Shown: in pieces, positions 55,061-63,532 of the stretch
How the letters are laid out: every line of letters begins with the position of its first letter
Position numbering within the stretch: the stretch's first letter is position 1
NCBI RefSeq assembly: GCF_015689335.1
Contig: NZ_CP065053.1
Location: forward strand, 5,580,001 to 5,644,000
Reading direction: 5' to 3'
DNA from: Massilia antarctica
GTDB taxonomy: Bacteria > Pseudomonadota > Gammaproteobacteria > Burkholderiales > Burkholderiaceae_D
DNA length: 64,000 bases
Notes under the pieces: model-generated
The model's input: only the letters and a program-made list of their open reading frames with translations
Told to the model about the DNA's origin: nothing
Database searches by the model: none
Program-made: the position numbers and the translations under genes

Positions 55061-55773
55061 ACTGGAACGAACTGACAGCGCGGCTGTTCCCCGAGGGGCA
55101 CGCGATCACGGAAAGCGACAGTTTTCTCAGCGGTAGCGCGCGCGTCGCCGGCGCCGATATCGCGGTTCTCGGCACCACCGACCATGCGCCGATCGGGGTC
55201 GAAATCGCGCTGGCGCAGGCGCGCTTCGTGCTGCGCACGGTGCGCGAGCATCCTGGCCGGCCGATCCTGATCCTGGTCGACACCCAGGGCCAGCGCCTGC
55301 GCCACCGCGACGAAATGTTGGGCATCAACAGCTACATGGCGCACCTGGGCAAATGCGTCGATCTGGCGCGCCGTTCGGGCCACAGGATCGTCGGCCTGGT
55401 GTACGACCAGGCGCTGTCCGGCGGGTTCATCGCCAGCGGCATGATGGCCGACGCCTGCTACGCGCTGCCCGATGCCACCATTCGCGTCATGGGCCTGCCG
55501 GCCATGGCGCGCATCACCAAGGTGCCGGAAGAACGCCTCGTCGAACTGGCCGCGTCGAATCCCGTGTTCGCCCCGGGGCCGGAGAACTATGCCCGCATGG
55601 GCGGCATCGAGGCGATCTGGGATGGAGACCTGGCCGCCAGCCTTGCGCAGGCATTCGCTGATGCCGGCGCCCCCGATGTGCGCAGCGTACGCGGACTGGA
55701 ACGCGGCGGGCGCAAGCTCGCACAACGGGTCATCGACGCCATCGTCGCAGGGTCCGATGTACTCGCGTCATGA
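55057..55773 (+). CDS. mdcE: Malonate decarboxylase gamma subunit
   Basis: 238 residues, the second half of the carboxyltransferase pair. Visible features are VDTQGQRLRHRDEMLGINSY, YDQALSGGFIASGMMAD and IRVMGLPAMARITKVPEERL. ATGA overlap with mdcD. Some bacteria encode beta and gamma as one chain; here they are separate. Its end overlaps mdcG by 17 bases. Confidence 0.95.
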   Translation: MNWNELTARLFPEGHAITESDSFLSGSARVAGADIAVLGTTDHAPIGVEIALAQARFVLRTVREHPGRPILILVDTQGQRLRHRDEMLGINSYMAHLGKCVDLARRSGHRIVGLVYDQALSGGFIASGMMADACYALPDATIRVMGLPAMARITKVPEERLVELAASNPVFAPGPENYARMGGIEAIWDGDLAASLAQAFADAGAPDVRSVRGLERGGRKLAQRVIDAIVAGSDVLAS

Positions 55774-56401
55774 CCGGGCCTGGCTAAGCGACGCCGGTTG
55801 GGCCGGCGCGCTCGCTGGCGCCGCGCCGGAACATGCGGCGGCCCTCGAACAATGGCGCAGCCATGACTGGCCCTTGATCGTCGCGCGCCGCACGCCGGAT
55901 GCCGCACCCGGCACCCTGTGCCTGGGCTTGGCGCTTCCCCCGGACGCGGGCCGCAAACTGCGCATTGCTTTACCGGTGAACGAGCATGCCGTGGCGCGCA
56001 TTGAAGCTGCGCTGCCGCTGCGCGCCGCAGCCGCAGCGGCGCCGGCACGGTGGGCCGATCCGCTCGCGGCGCTGCTGGCCGGCGCCAGCTCCATCACCCT
56101 GCGCGCCTATGGTTCCCTGGCCCTGCAAGCCATCACGGGCCTGGGCTACCTGACCGAATCTTCCGACATCGACCTGTTATTCACGCCCGCGAGCCTGCAA
56201 GAACTCGACGCAGGCGTGCAGCTACTGAAAACGCACGCGCCCCAGCTTCCGCTCGACGGCGAGATTGTTTTCCCGGGCGGCGCGGCGGTGGCCTGGAAGG
56301 AATGGCGCGACGCGGCGGCCAACGACACAAGGGTGCTGGTCAAGGACGCCGACGCGGTACGGCTGGCCACGACGGCCTCGCTGCGGGACCTGCTCGGATG
56401 A
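55757..56401 (+). CDS. mdcG: Phosphoribosyl-dephospho-CoA transferase (holo-MdcC synthase)
   Basis: 214 residues. It transfers the phosphoribosyl-dephospho-CoA moiety to the MdcC serine. The nucleotidyltransferase-like core is YGSLALQAITGLGYLTESSD then IDLLFTP, where the acidic pair binds metal. Start at MYSRHDRAWLSDAGW (55757) with AGGG about 6 bases upstream, inside the end of mdcE. Confidence 0.92.
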   Translation: MYSRHDRAWLSDAGWAGALAGAAPEHAAALEQWRSHDWPLIVARRTPDAAPGTLCLGLALPPDAGRKLRIALPVNEHAVARIEAALPLRAAAAAAPARWADPLAALLAGASSITLRAYGSLALQAITGLGYLTESSDIDLLFTPASLQELDAGVQLLKTHAPQLPLDGEIVFPGGAAVAWKEWRDAAANDTRVLVKDADAVRLATTASLRDLLG

Positions 56402-57273
56402 TGGACACGCTCTCACCTGCCACGCGCGTAGCCGATGTACGCCAATTCGCGCGGCGCGCCGCACGGCTGGCCATCGCCAGCCTGTACGCCGAACTGGCCC
56501 TGTATCCCAAGCCGGGGCTGGTGTCGCTGGTCGACAACGGCAGCCACGCCGACATGAACGCGGCGACCTTCATGCGCAGCCTGTTCTCGCTGCGGCATTA
56601 CTTCCGCCTGATCTGCCAGGCGGGCGCCAACGGCGCACCGTTCGCCACGCTCAAGCGGCTCGGCATCGAGGCCGAGCAGCGCATGCTGCGCGCCACCGGC
56701 GGCATCAACGCCCATCGCGGCGCGATCTTCAGCCTTGGCCTGCTGTGCGCCGCCGCCGGACGTGCGTTCGCCCATGGCGGCGCGATGACGGCGGCGGCGC
56801 TGCAATCGCATCTGCGCGCGGGCTGGGACAAGGAGCTGGCGAGCCATGTCGCACCTGTCAACGAACGCTCGCATGGCTTGAGCGTAGCTGCGATACACGG
56901 CGCCCGTGGCGCGCGCCACGAAGCGGCGGACGGCCTGCCCTCGGTCTTTCGCACCGGCCTGGGCACCTTGCGCCGCACCCTTGCCGAAGGACGGGGACCC
57001 ACGCAGGCGCGCATCGATGCGCTGTTCGCGCTGATGATGCAAGTGAGCGATACCAACGTGGTACACCGTGGCGGACCGCAGGGCGCGGCTTTCGTGCGCA
57101 TCCAGGCCAGCGCTTTCCGCCATGCCGGCGGCACCGCATCGAACGGCTGGGAGGCGCACGCACTGGCGATCCACCGCGCTTTTGTCGAGCGCAATCTGTC
57201 GCCCGGCGGCGCCGCCGACCTGCTGGCGGCAAGCTGCTTCGTGCACGCGCTGACGGCGGAGCACGAACGGTGA
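56398..57273 (+). CDS. mdcB: Triphosphoribosyl-dephospho-CoA synthase
   Basis: 291 residues. It makes the prosthetic-group precursor from ATP and dephospho-CoA. Family signature: LALYPKPGLVSLVDNGSHADM, ATGGINAHRGAIFSLGLLCAA and the DTNVVHRGGPQGAAFV segment. Two adjacent ATGs (56398, 56401); the first gives an ATGA overlap with mdcG. Confidence 0.94.
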   Translation: MMDTLSPATRVADVRQFARRAARLAIASLYAELALYPKPGLVSLVDNGSHADMNAATFMRSLFSLRHYFRLICQAGANGAPFATLKRLGIEAEQRMLRATGGINAHRGAIFSLGLLCAAAGRAFAHGGAMTAAALQSHLRAGWDKELASHVAPVNERSHGLSVAAIHGARGARHEAADGLPSVFRTGLGTLRRTLAEGRGPTQARIDALFALMMQVSDTNVVHRGGPQGAAFVRIQASAFRHAGGTASNGWEAHALAIHRAFVERNLSPGGAADLLAASCFVHALTAEHER

Positions 57274-58166
57274 CCGGCGGCCTTTTCATCATGTGCCCGG
57301 GCCAGGGCGGCCAGCACGCCGGCATGTTCGACCTGGCGCGCACCGATCCGCACGGCGCCGCCCTGCTCGACCGGGCCGGGATCGATCCCGATGCGGCGAC
57401 GCTGTTCGATAACGCCGTCGCCCAGCCAGCGATTGTCGCTTCCGCGCTGGCGATGTGGGAAGCGCTGCGCGGGCACCTGCCCGCGCCGATGCTGGCCGCC
57501 GGCTACAGCGTCGGTGAAGTGGCCGCGTGGTCGGTAGCGGGAGCAATTACTCCGCCCGACGCGATTGCCCTGAGCCGAACCCGGGCTGCGGCGATGGATC
57601 AGGCGGCGCGCGTGGGGCCGCCGCAGGCGCTGGCGGCCATCAGCGCGCTGGCCATTGACAGGGCTGGCGCACTGGCTGCGCGCCACGGATACGAGATCGC
57701 GATCGTCAACGATGTCGATGCCTGCATTGCCGGGGGGCCGCAAAACAATCTGGCGGCGCTGGGCAAGACGGTGGCGGCGGCGGGCGCAAAGCTCCAGCGC
57801 CTGCCGGTCGCTGTGGCGTCGCATACCTCGCTGATGGCGCCAGCCCGCGATGCGGTCGACGCGGCCCTGGCATCGCTGCGCTTCGTCACGCCGGCCTGCC
57901 CGGTGCTGGGCGGCGTGAACGCGCTGGCGCTGCGCACCTGGGCGCAGGCCGTGGACGCATTATCGCGCCAGCTGGTGCAGACGATCCGCTGGAGCGACTG
58001 CATGGATGCGGCGGTCGAAGCTGGCGTAACGGTGGCGCTGGAACTGGGGCCGGGCGCCGCGCTCGCGCGCATGATGCAGGCGCGTCATCCGCACATCGCA
58101 TGCCGCTCGGTGGCGGACTTTCGCAGCATCGCGGGCATTGCCGCCTGGGTCGCGCGGCAGGAATAG
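57270..58166 (+). CDS. mdcH: Malonyl-CoA:ACP transacylase-type MdcH
   Basis: 298 residues, GTG start at 57270 overlapping mdcB by GTGA. FabD-like fold: CPGQGGQHAGMF near the N-terminus, active-site Ser in AGYSVGEVAAW (Tyr in place of the usual His before Ser), and the second catalytic residue in VASHTSLMAPA. It loads the acetyl/malonyl group on the carrier during activation of the complex. Last gene of the operon; its stop is 5 bases from the convergent moaD stop, so no terminator fits between. Confidence 0.93.
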   Translation: MTGGLFIMCPGQGGQHAGMFDLARTDPHGAALLDRAGIDPDAATLFDNAVAQPAIVASALAMWEALRGHLPAPMLAAGYSVGEVAAWSVAGAITPPDAIALSRTRAAAMDQAARVGPPQALAAISALAIDRAGALAARHGYEIAIVNDVDACIAGGPQNNLAALGKTVAAAGAKLQRLPVAVASHTSLMAPARDAVDAALASLRFVTPACPVLGGVNALALRTWAQAVDALSRQLVQTIRWSDCMDAAVEAGVTVALELGPGAALARMMQARHPHIACRSVADFRSIAGIAAWVARQE

Positions 58167-58171
58167 ACGCG

Positions 58172-58429
58172 TTATCCGCCCGTCACGGGAGGGAAAAACG
58201 CCACTTCGGCGCCCTCTTCGACCACTTGGTCGGGACCGCACATGACCTGGTTGAAGGCCGTGCGCAGGGGGCGCTGTTCCGACAGGGCCTGCGCCCATTT
58301 CTCGCCGCGCTCCATCAGGTGGCGCCGCACCTGGGCGACCGTGTCGATGCCCGGTGGCAGGGCGACCGTTTCCTGGGAAGTGCCGAGTGCTTCGCGCACG
58401 CTGGCGAAAAAACGCAATGTGATATTCAT
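58172..58429 (-). CDS. moaD: Molybdopterin synthase small subunit
   Basis: 85 residues, ubiquitin-like fold ending in the essential Gly-Gly (FFPPVTGG), which carries the thiocarboxylate sulfur. N-terminus MNITLRFFASVREALG is typical. It starts 6 bases after the moeA stop. The large subunit moaE, which normally follows in this lineage, is replaced by the malonate operon. Confidence 0.94.
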   Translation of the reverse strand: MNITLRFFASVREALGTSQETVALPPGIDTVAQVRRHLMERGEKWAQALSEQRPLRTAFNQVMCGPDQVVEEGAEVAFFPPVTGG

Positions 58430-58435
58430 CGATGC

Positions 58436-59692
58436 CTAATGCTGTAAGTCGCTAAATGGGATGAAGCGCACGATGTCGCCCGTCTTGATGCTTTGCCCGG
58501 CCGGATTGTCGAGCAGGCCGTCGCCCCAGACCGTGGACGTGAGCACACCAGAACTCTGGTTGGGGAACAGATCGAGCCCGCCGCCATCGTTGATGCGCAC
58601 GCGCAGGAACTCGTTGCGGCGGTCCGCCTTGGGCCAGGCGAAATCGGCGCGCATGGCGTAGGCGCGCGGCTCCACCTTGCCGCTCACGCCCTGCAGGCGC
58701 AGGATGAACGGACGCACGAACAGCAAAAAGGTGACGAAGCTCGATACCGGATTGCCCGGCAAGCCGAGAAAAAAGGCCGAGCCGCCGGCGCGATCGACTT
58801 CGCCGAACGCCAATGGTTTGCCCGGCTTGACGGCAATCTGCCACATGTTCAGGCGCCCTTCCGCTTCCACCGCCGGCTTGATATGGTCTTCCTCGCCGAC
58901 CGAGACGCCGCCGGAGGTGATGATCAGATCGTTCTGGCGCGCGGCGCTGCGCAAGGTTTCGCGGGTCGCTTCCAGGGTATCGGGCACGATGCCGAAGTCG
59001 CTGATCGCGCAGCCCAGGTTTTCCAGCAGCGCGCGCAGGGTGAAGCGGTTGGAGTTGTAGATGGCGCCCGGCGCCAGTTGCCCGCCCGGCGCTTCGCCCG
59101 GCATGGTCAGTTCGTCGCCGGTGAAAAACACCGCCACGCGCAGCCTGCGGAACACCGGCAGGTTGGCAAGACCGACCGACGCGGCCAGGCCCAGTTCCTG
59201 GCTGCGCAGGCGCGTGCCGGCGGCCAGGATGGCGCCGCCGGCTTCGATGTCTTCGCCGGCGCGGCGGATCCATTCGCCCGCCTGGGGCACGTGTTTGATG
59301 GTGACGGTGTTGCCCGGGCCAGCTTCGCACTGTTCCTGCATCACCACCGCGTCGGCACCTTGCGGGATCATGGCGCCGGTGAAGATGCGCGCCGCGCTGC
59401 CGGCTTCCAGTGGCTTACCGACCGTGCCGGCCGGGATGCGCTGCGTGACCGCCAAGGTGGCCGCGCCGCTGGCGCAGTCGGCCGCGCGCACGGCGTAACC
59501 ATCCATTTGCGTATTGTCGGCGGACGGCACGTCGATGGTCGAAACCTGGGCGACGGCCAGCACGCGGCCGTTTGCGCCCAGCGTAGGCACGACTTCGGTA
59601 TCGCGCACGGGACGCGCCGCCCCTTGCAGGAAGTCGAGCGCCTCGCGCACCGACAGCATGGGCGGGCGGCTCTGTTGCGGTTCGTTTGCCAT
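58436..59692 (-). CDS. moeA: Molybdopterin molybdenumtransferase
   Basis: 418 residues. It inserts molybdate into adenylylated molybdopterin. Motifs: PSADNTQMDGYAVRAAD, IFTGAMIPQGADAVVMQE, FFTGDELTMPG and, in the MoCF-binding domain, ITSGGVSVGEEDHI and GLPGNPVSSFVTF. Start at MANEPQQSRPP (59692), 4 bases after the thrC stop. Forms a thrC-moeA-moaD unit. Confidence 0.95.
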   Translation of the reverse strand: MANEPQQSRPPMLSVREALDFLQGAARPVRDTEVVPTLGANGRVLAVAQVSTIDVPSADNTQMDGYAVRAADCASGAATLAVTQRIPAGTVGKPLEAGSAARIFTGAMIPQGADAVVMQEQCEAGPGNTVTIKHVPQAGEWIRRAGEDIEAGGAILAAGTRLRSQELGLAASVGLANLPVFRRLRVAVFFTGDELTMPGEAPGGQLAPGAIYNSNRFTLRALLENLGCAISDFGIVPDTLEATRETLRSAARQNDLIITSGGVSVGEEDHIKPAVEAEGRLNMWQIAVKPGKPLAFGEVDRAGGSAFFLGLPGNPVSSFVTFLLFVRPFILRLQGVSGKVEPRAYAMRADFAWPKADRRNEFLRVRINDGGGLDLFPNQSSGVLTSTVWGDGLLDNPAGQSIKTGDIVRFIPFSDLQH

Positions 59693-59696
59693 GCCC

Positions 59697-61172
59697 TTAC
59701 AAGCCCGTATTGGCGGCGATGTAAGCCTGCATCTGCGCCACGTCGGCCGGCATGACGATGAATTTCTGCGGCAGCGATTCGATATCCTCGAAGCCGGCCG
59801 GACGTTCGGCGTCCACACCAAGCGCGTCGAGGATCGTTTCGTTGAACTTGGCCGCCAGCGCGGTTTCGAGCACGATCATCGGCACACCCGGCGCCATGTA
59901 CTGGCGCGCGACCTTGATGCCGTCGGCGGTGTGGGTGTCGATGGTGATGTCGAAATCGTCCTGCACGTCGCGGATGGTATCGAGGCGGTCCTTGTGGGTC
60001 GATTTACCCGAGGAGAAGCCGTAGTTCGACACCAGCTTGAACTCGTCGCCGTCGCTGCCCGGTTTGCCCGACAGGTCGAAGCCGCCCTGGGTTTCCACCT
60101 TGAGGAACAAGGCGCGCACGCGCTCGGGGTCGCGCCCGACCAGGTCGTAGATGAAGCGCTCGAAATTGGACGCTTTCGAAATGTCCATCGACGGGCTGCT
60201 GGTGTGGAACGTTTCGGCCGACTTGCGCACGCGGTACACGCCGGTGCGGAAGAATTCGTCGAGCACGTCGTTTTCATTGGTGGCGGCGACCAGGCGGTCG
60301 ATCGGCAGGCCCATCATGCGCGCGATGTGGCCGGCGCAGATGTTGCCGAAGTTCCCAGACGGGACCGTGAACGAGACTTTTTGCGTATTGTCGGTGGTGG
60401 CGGCAAGGTAGCCGCGGAAGTAGTACACCACCTGCGCGACCACGCGCGCCCAATTGATCGAATTGACGGTGCCGATTTTTTGTGCGGCCTTGAAAGGCAG
60501 GTCGTTCGAGACCGCCTTGACCAGGTCCTGGCAATCGTCGAACACGCCTTCGACGGCGATGTTGAAGATGTTCGGGTCCTGCAGGCTGAACATCTGCGCG
60601 GTCTGGAAGGCGCTCATTTTCTTGTGCGGCGAGAGCATGAACACGCGGATGCCCTTCTTGCCGCGCATGGCGTATTCGGCCGCGCTGCCGGTGTCGCCCG
60701 AGGTGGCACCGAAGATATTGAGTTCGGCGCCATCCTTGGCCAGGGTGTATTCGAACAGATTGCCAAGCAACTGCATCGCCATGTCCTTGAAGGCCAGGGT
60801 CGGGCCGTTCGACAGTGCTTGCAGGATCAGGGTCTTGTCGCCGTCCTTTTCCAGGACGCGCAGCGGCGTGATGTCGGCGCTTTTTTCGCCCTTGCGCACG
60901 TTGCGGTACACATCGGCCGTGTAGGTCTTTTTGGTCAGTTTTTTGAGGTCCGCTTCGGGAATGTCGGTCGCGAATTTTTTCAGGATCTCGAAAGCCAGGT
61001 CGGCGTAGGACAGCTTGCGCCAGGCATCGAGTTCGGCCCCCGTCACCTGCGGATACTCGGCCGGCAGGTACAGGCCGCCGTCCGGCGCGAGGCCGCCCAG
61101 CAGGATGTCGGAGAATTGTTGGGGAGCTTGCGATTCGGCGGCCTTGGCGGCGCGGGTAGACACGTAATGCAT
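59697..61172 (-). CDS. thrC: Threonine synthase
   Basis: 491 residues, PLP enzyme converting O-phosphohomoserine to threonine. The PLP lysine is in GPTLAFKDMAMQ, and the phosphate-binding loop is in GATSGDTGSAAEYAM. Start at MHYVSTRAAKAAE (61172), the family N-terminus; the ribosome-binding site is weak. In most Burkholderiales the homoserine dehydrogenase gene hom lies directly upstream; here it does not. Confidence 0.96.
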   Translation of the reverse strand: MHYVSTRAAKAAESQAPQQFSDILLGGLAPDGGLYLPAEYPQVTGAELDAWRKLSYADLAFEILKKFATDIPEADLKKLTKKTYTADVYRNVRKGEKSADITPLRVLEKDGDKTLILQALSNGPTLAFKDMAMQLLGNLFEYTLAKDGAELNIFGATSGDTGSAAEYAMRGKKGIRVFMLSPHKKMSAFQTAQMFSLQDPNIFNIAVEGVFDDCQDLVKAVSNDLPFKAAQKIGTVNSINWARVVAQVVYYFRGYLAATTDNTQKVSFTVPSGNFGNICAGHIARMMGLPIDRLVAATNENDVLDEFFRTGVYRVRKSAETFHTSSPSMDISKASNFERFIYDLVGRDPERVRALFLKVETQGGFDLSGKPGSDGDEFKLVSNYGFSSGKSTHKDRLDTIRDVQDDFDITIDTHTADGIKVARQYMAPGVPMIVLETALAAKFNETILDALGVDAERPAGFEDIESLPQKFIVMPADVAQMQAYIAANTGL

Positions 61173-61320
61173 AGAGTTGGTAGGTCCGTTTTGGCTGACA
61201 GCGGGAAGCAGAACAATGCGATCGGACACTTATTATAGTGCGGAGCGCATCCGCATGCGAAATCGCGCCGTATTTGCGCATTTTTGCAGGGGGAAATCCC
61301 CCTTGCTTACCAGCGCGCGC

Positions 61321-61863
61321 TTATGGCCGGGGCGTATAGACCAGATATTGCAGGCCTGCCGGCGTGGAACGCGAATGCTTCAGGTCCAGTTGCACCGGGT
61401 CGCCTTGACGGTCGAGCAGGCGGCGGCCGTGTCCCGCCATGACCGGACAAAGGATGAAGTGCAGTTCATCCAGCAGGCCAGCCACCAGCAAGGATTGGAC
61501 CAGGCTGATGCTGCCGTGTACGCCGATGGTCTTGCCGGGCCGGGCTTTGAGCTCGCCGACAGCGGTGGCAAGCTCGCCATTGAGGAGTATCGAATGGCGC
61601 CATTCCAGCTTCTCCAGGGTGCTGCTGACCACGATCTTCTGGTTGTTGTTGATAAAGGAGGCAAATGGCTCGATCGTCGAGTCCGGCCAAAACGTCGACC
61701 ATGCCTGATACGTTTTGCGGCCGAGCAGGATGGCGTCCTGCTCGGCGACAGTTGCGCACGTAAATTCGTCGAAGTCGGCGTACAGGTTCGGACGCACGAA
61801 AGTATCGGGCGCTTCGACGACGCCGTCGAGCGAGATAAACAGGTGCGACGTGAGCTTTCGCAT
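61321..61863 (-). CDS. RibD C-terminal/DHFR-like reductase family protein
   Basis: 180 residues. N-terminus MRKLTSHLFISLDGVVEAPDTF and LLGRKTYQAWSTFWP, plus GVHGSISLVQSLLVAGLLDEL, are the dihydrofolate-reductase-like features of the RibD_C superfamily, implying NAD(P)H binding. These stand-alone proteins (YyaP/YwjB-like) have no settled substrate. No partner gene; 120 bases separate it from the NAD(P)-binding gene upstream. Confidence 0.85.
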   Translation of the reverse strand: MRKLTSHLFISLDGVVEAPDTFVRPNLYADFDEFTCATVAEQDAILLGRKTYQAWSTFWPDSTIEPFASFINNNQKIVVSSTLEKLEWRHSILLNGELATAVGELKARPGKTIGVHGSISLVQSLLVAGLLDELHFILCPVMAGHGRRLLDRQGDPVQLDLKHSRSTPAGLQYLVYTPRP

Positions 61864-61983
61864 GGAATTCCCCCAAGTTGGTCAGAGCTGCACGATGAAG
61901 CTCTTGCCTTGACGACGTGCGGCGATTGCCGGAATCGACAGCGGCATGGATTTTCTTCGGGCCACCATTGTATCAATGCGCAT

Positions 61984-62616
61984 TCAGTCGGATCGTCCCT
62001 GGCGCGCCACCACGACCGCCGCGCCGCGATAATTGCCTTCCACGGCTTCGCGCAGCATGAAAGCGGCTAGGTCGGCCCGCGCGAGCGTCCCCGCGATACC
62101 TGGATTGAGCGTTGTCCCCGCGCGATAGCGGCCGGTGCGCGGGCCGTTCGTGAGCGCGGGCGGACGCACCAGGGTCCAGTCGAGCGCGCTGGCGCGGACC
62201 AGTGCTTCCATGCTGTCCTTGTCGCGCATCTTGGCGGCGATGATGCGCCGCACGACACGGATGAACAGCGACGCTCTCCGCGTTTCCGACGCGCCATACG
62301 CGCTCAAGGCGACGAGGCGGCGCGTGCCGGCCGTTTCCATCGCCGCGATAATACCGCGCATGCCCTCGGTGCAGATGGCGGAAGCGTCGCCCTTGCGCGC
62401 ACCGAGCACGCTGATCACGGCATCGGCGCCCTGCACGACGTCGCGAACACCATCCTGCTGCGAAAAAATACCGACGACGAGCCGCAGGCGCGGGTGGACA
62501 ATCGAGAGCCGGTCCGCGCTGCGAACCAGGGCGCTGACCTCGTGTCCCGCTTGCAGGGCCTGATCGACCAGATGACGGCCGGTGGCGCCGGTGGCGCCGA
62601 AAATGGCGAGTTTCAT
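61984..62616 (-). CDS. NAD(P)-binding NmrA/SDR-like protein
   Basis: 210 residues. Start at MKLAIFGATGATGRHLVDQAL (62616) with GGAGG upstream; this is the Rossmann glycine motif. The SDR-a/NAD(P)H-binding features continue with GADAVISVLGARKG and LVALSAYGA. The YxxxK catalytic pair is not evident, so redox sensing or quinone/flavin reduction are both possible. Its start overlaps the stop of the upstream phosphatase-like gene (ATGA), so the two are co-translated. Confidence 0.85.
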   Translation of the reverse strand: MKLAIFGATGATGRHLVDQALQAGHEVSALVRSADRLSIVHPRLRLVVGIFSQQDGVRDVVQGADAVISVLGARKGDASAICTEGMRGIIAAMETAGTRRLVALSAYGASETRRASLFIRVVRRIIAAKMRDKDSMEALVRASALDWTLVRPPALTNGPRTGRYRAGTTLNPGIAGTLARADLAAFMLREAVEGNYRGAAVVVARQGRSD

Positions 62617-63452
62617 TGCCCCGCCTCCTCGTCGCAGGCCGCCAGGATGGCAGCCGCCGGAGCAGTCAGCGCGGGCGCGCCGGCAAGGAAGCCTCTGCTG
62701 TCCGGCTGCCATGGCCGTCCGTGCAGGTCGGTCACCCGGCCGCCGGCTTCGGCGACGAGCAAGGCGCCCGCCACCAGGCCGGAGCGCACCTGGCTGTATT
62801 GCCAGAACAAATCCTGACGGCCAGCGGCGACGTCAATCAGCTGCATGGTGGACGGCACCGACACGTGCACCACCAGCGCCGCCTCCAGCATCGCCGATAC
62901 CGAGCCGCCGATGCGCCGATAAACGGCCGCCCCTTCGCCGGGCGCGGCTTGCCCGGTACCCACCATCGCCGCGCGCAGATCGGATTTCGAGGATGCCTTC
63001 AAAGCCGTCCCGTTGAGCCAGGCGCCGCCGCCGCGCAGCGCGGTATACGTGTCACCGGTGAGCGGCAGGTGAATCGCGGTCAGCACGGGCACGTTGTCGC
63101 GTACCAGGGTCGCCGTCACGCCCCAGCGCGGCGAACCGTGAATATGGTGGATGGCCCCCTCGACCGGGTCGCACACCCACCATTCGCCGTCGGGCAAGGG
63201 ACCGCGCCCTTCCTCGTCGTCGTCCCAGCGGGCGCCGGGACGCGCTTGCGACAGGGCTTGGCGCAGGATGGACATCGATACACGGTCGTTGGCCTCGATG
63301 GTCGATGCGATCTCCTGCAAGGTCTGCGGACGCGCGTGCGGGTCGAACAGCGCCTTGACTGCATGGCCGGCCGCCTGCACCGCGGCGACGGTTCGCAGCA
63401 GTAGCGTCTGGTCGTCGGAAGTTGGGAGGGAAAGTTGTTCAGGGTGGTTCAT
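62613..63452 (-). CDS. Inositol monophosphatase family protein, variant metal site
   Basis: 279 residues; ATG at 63452 with AGGAAG 8 bases upstream. The IMPase/CysQ fold shows in WVCDPVEGAIHHIHG, the place of the DP(I/L)DGT motif, and in VAEAGGRVTDLHGRPW at the C-terminus. The second Asp and the Thr of the motif are replaced by Glu and Ala, and the GEE motif appears as DDDEEGRG, so metal binding is altered. Either a phosphatase with an unusual substrate or a non-catalytic relative. First gene of a two-gene unit, divergent from the TetR regulator. Confidence 0.8.
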   Translation of the reverse strand: MNHPEQLSLPTSDDQTLLLRTVAAVQAAGHAVKALFDPHARPQTLQEIASTIEANDRVSMSILRQALSQARPGARWDDDEEGRGPLPDGEWWVCDPVEGAIHHIHGSPRWGVTATLVRDNVPVLTAIHLPLTGDTYTALRGGGAWLNGTALKASSKSDLRAAMVGTGQAAPGEGAAVYRRIGGSVSAMLEAALVVHVSVPSTMQLIDVAAGRQDLFWQYSQVRSGLVAGALLVAEAGGRVTDLHGRPWQPDSRGFLAGAPALTAPAAAILAACDEEAGQ

Positions 63453-63532
63453 GCGTGATTCTTCCTCGGTTGCGTCAGGCGACTCGATATTGCGCTTGAC
63501 TTGACCCGGAAATGATATGAGCATGCTGTCGC

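Noticed and set aside
61287..61303. GGGGGA/TCCCCC hairpin upstream of thrC as a terminator or riboswitch.
   Set aside because: Short, no T-run and no surrounding conserved structure.
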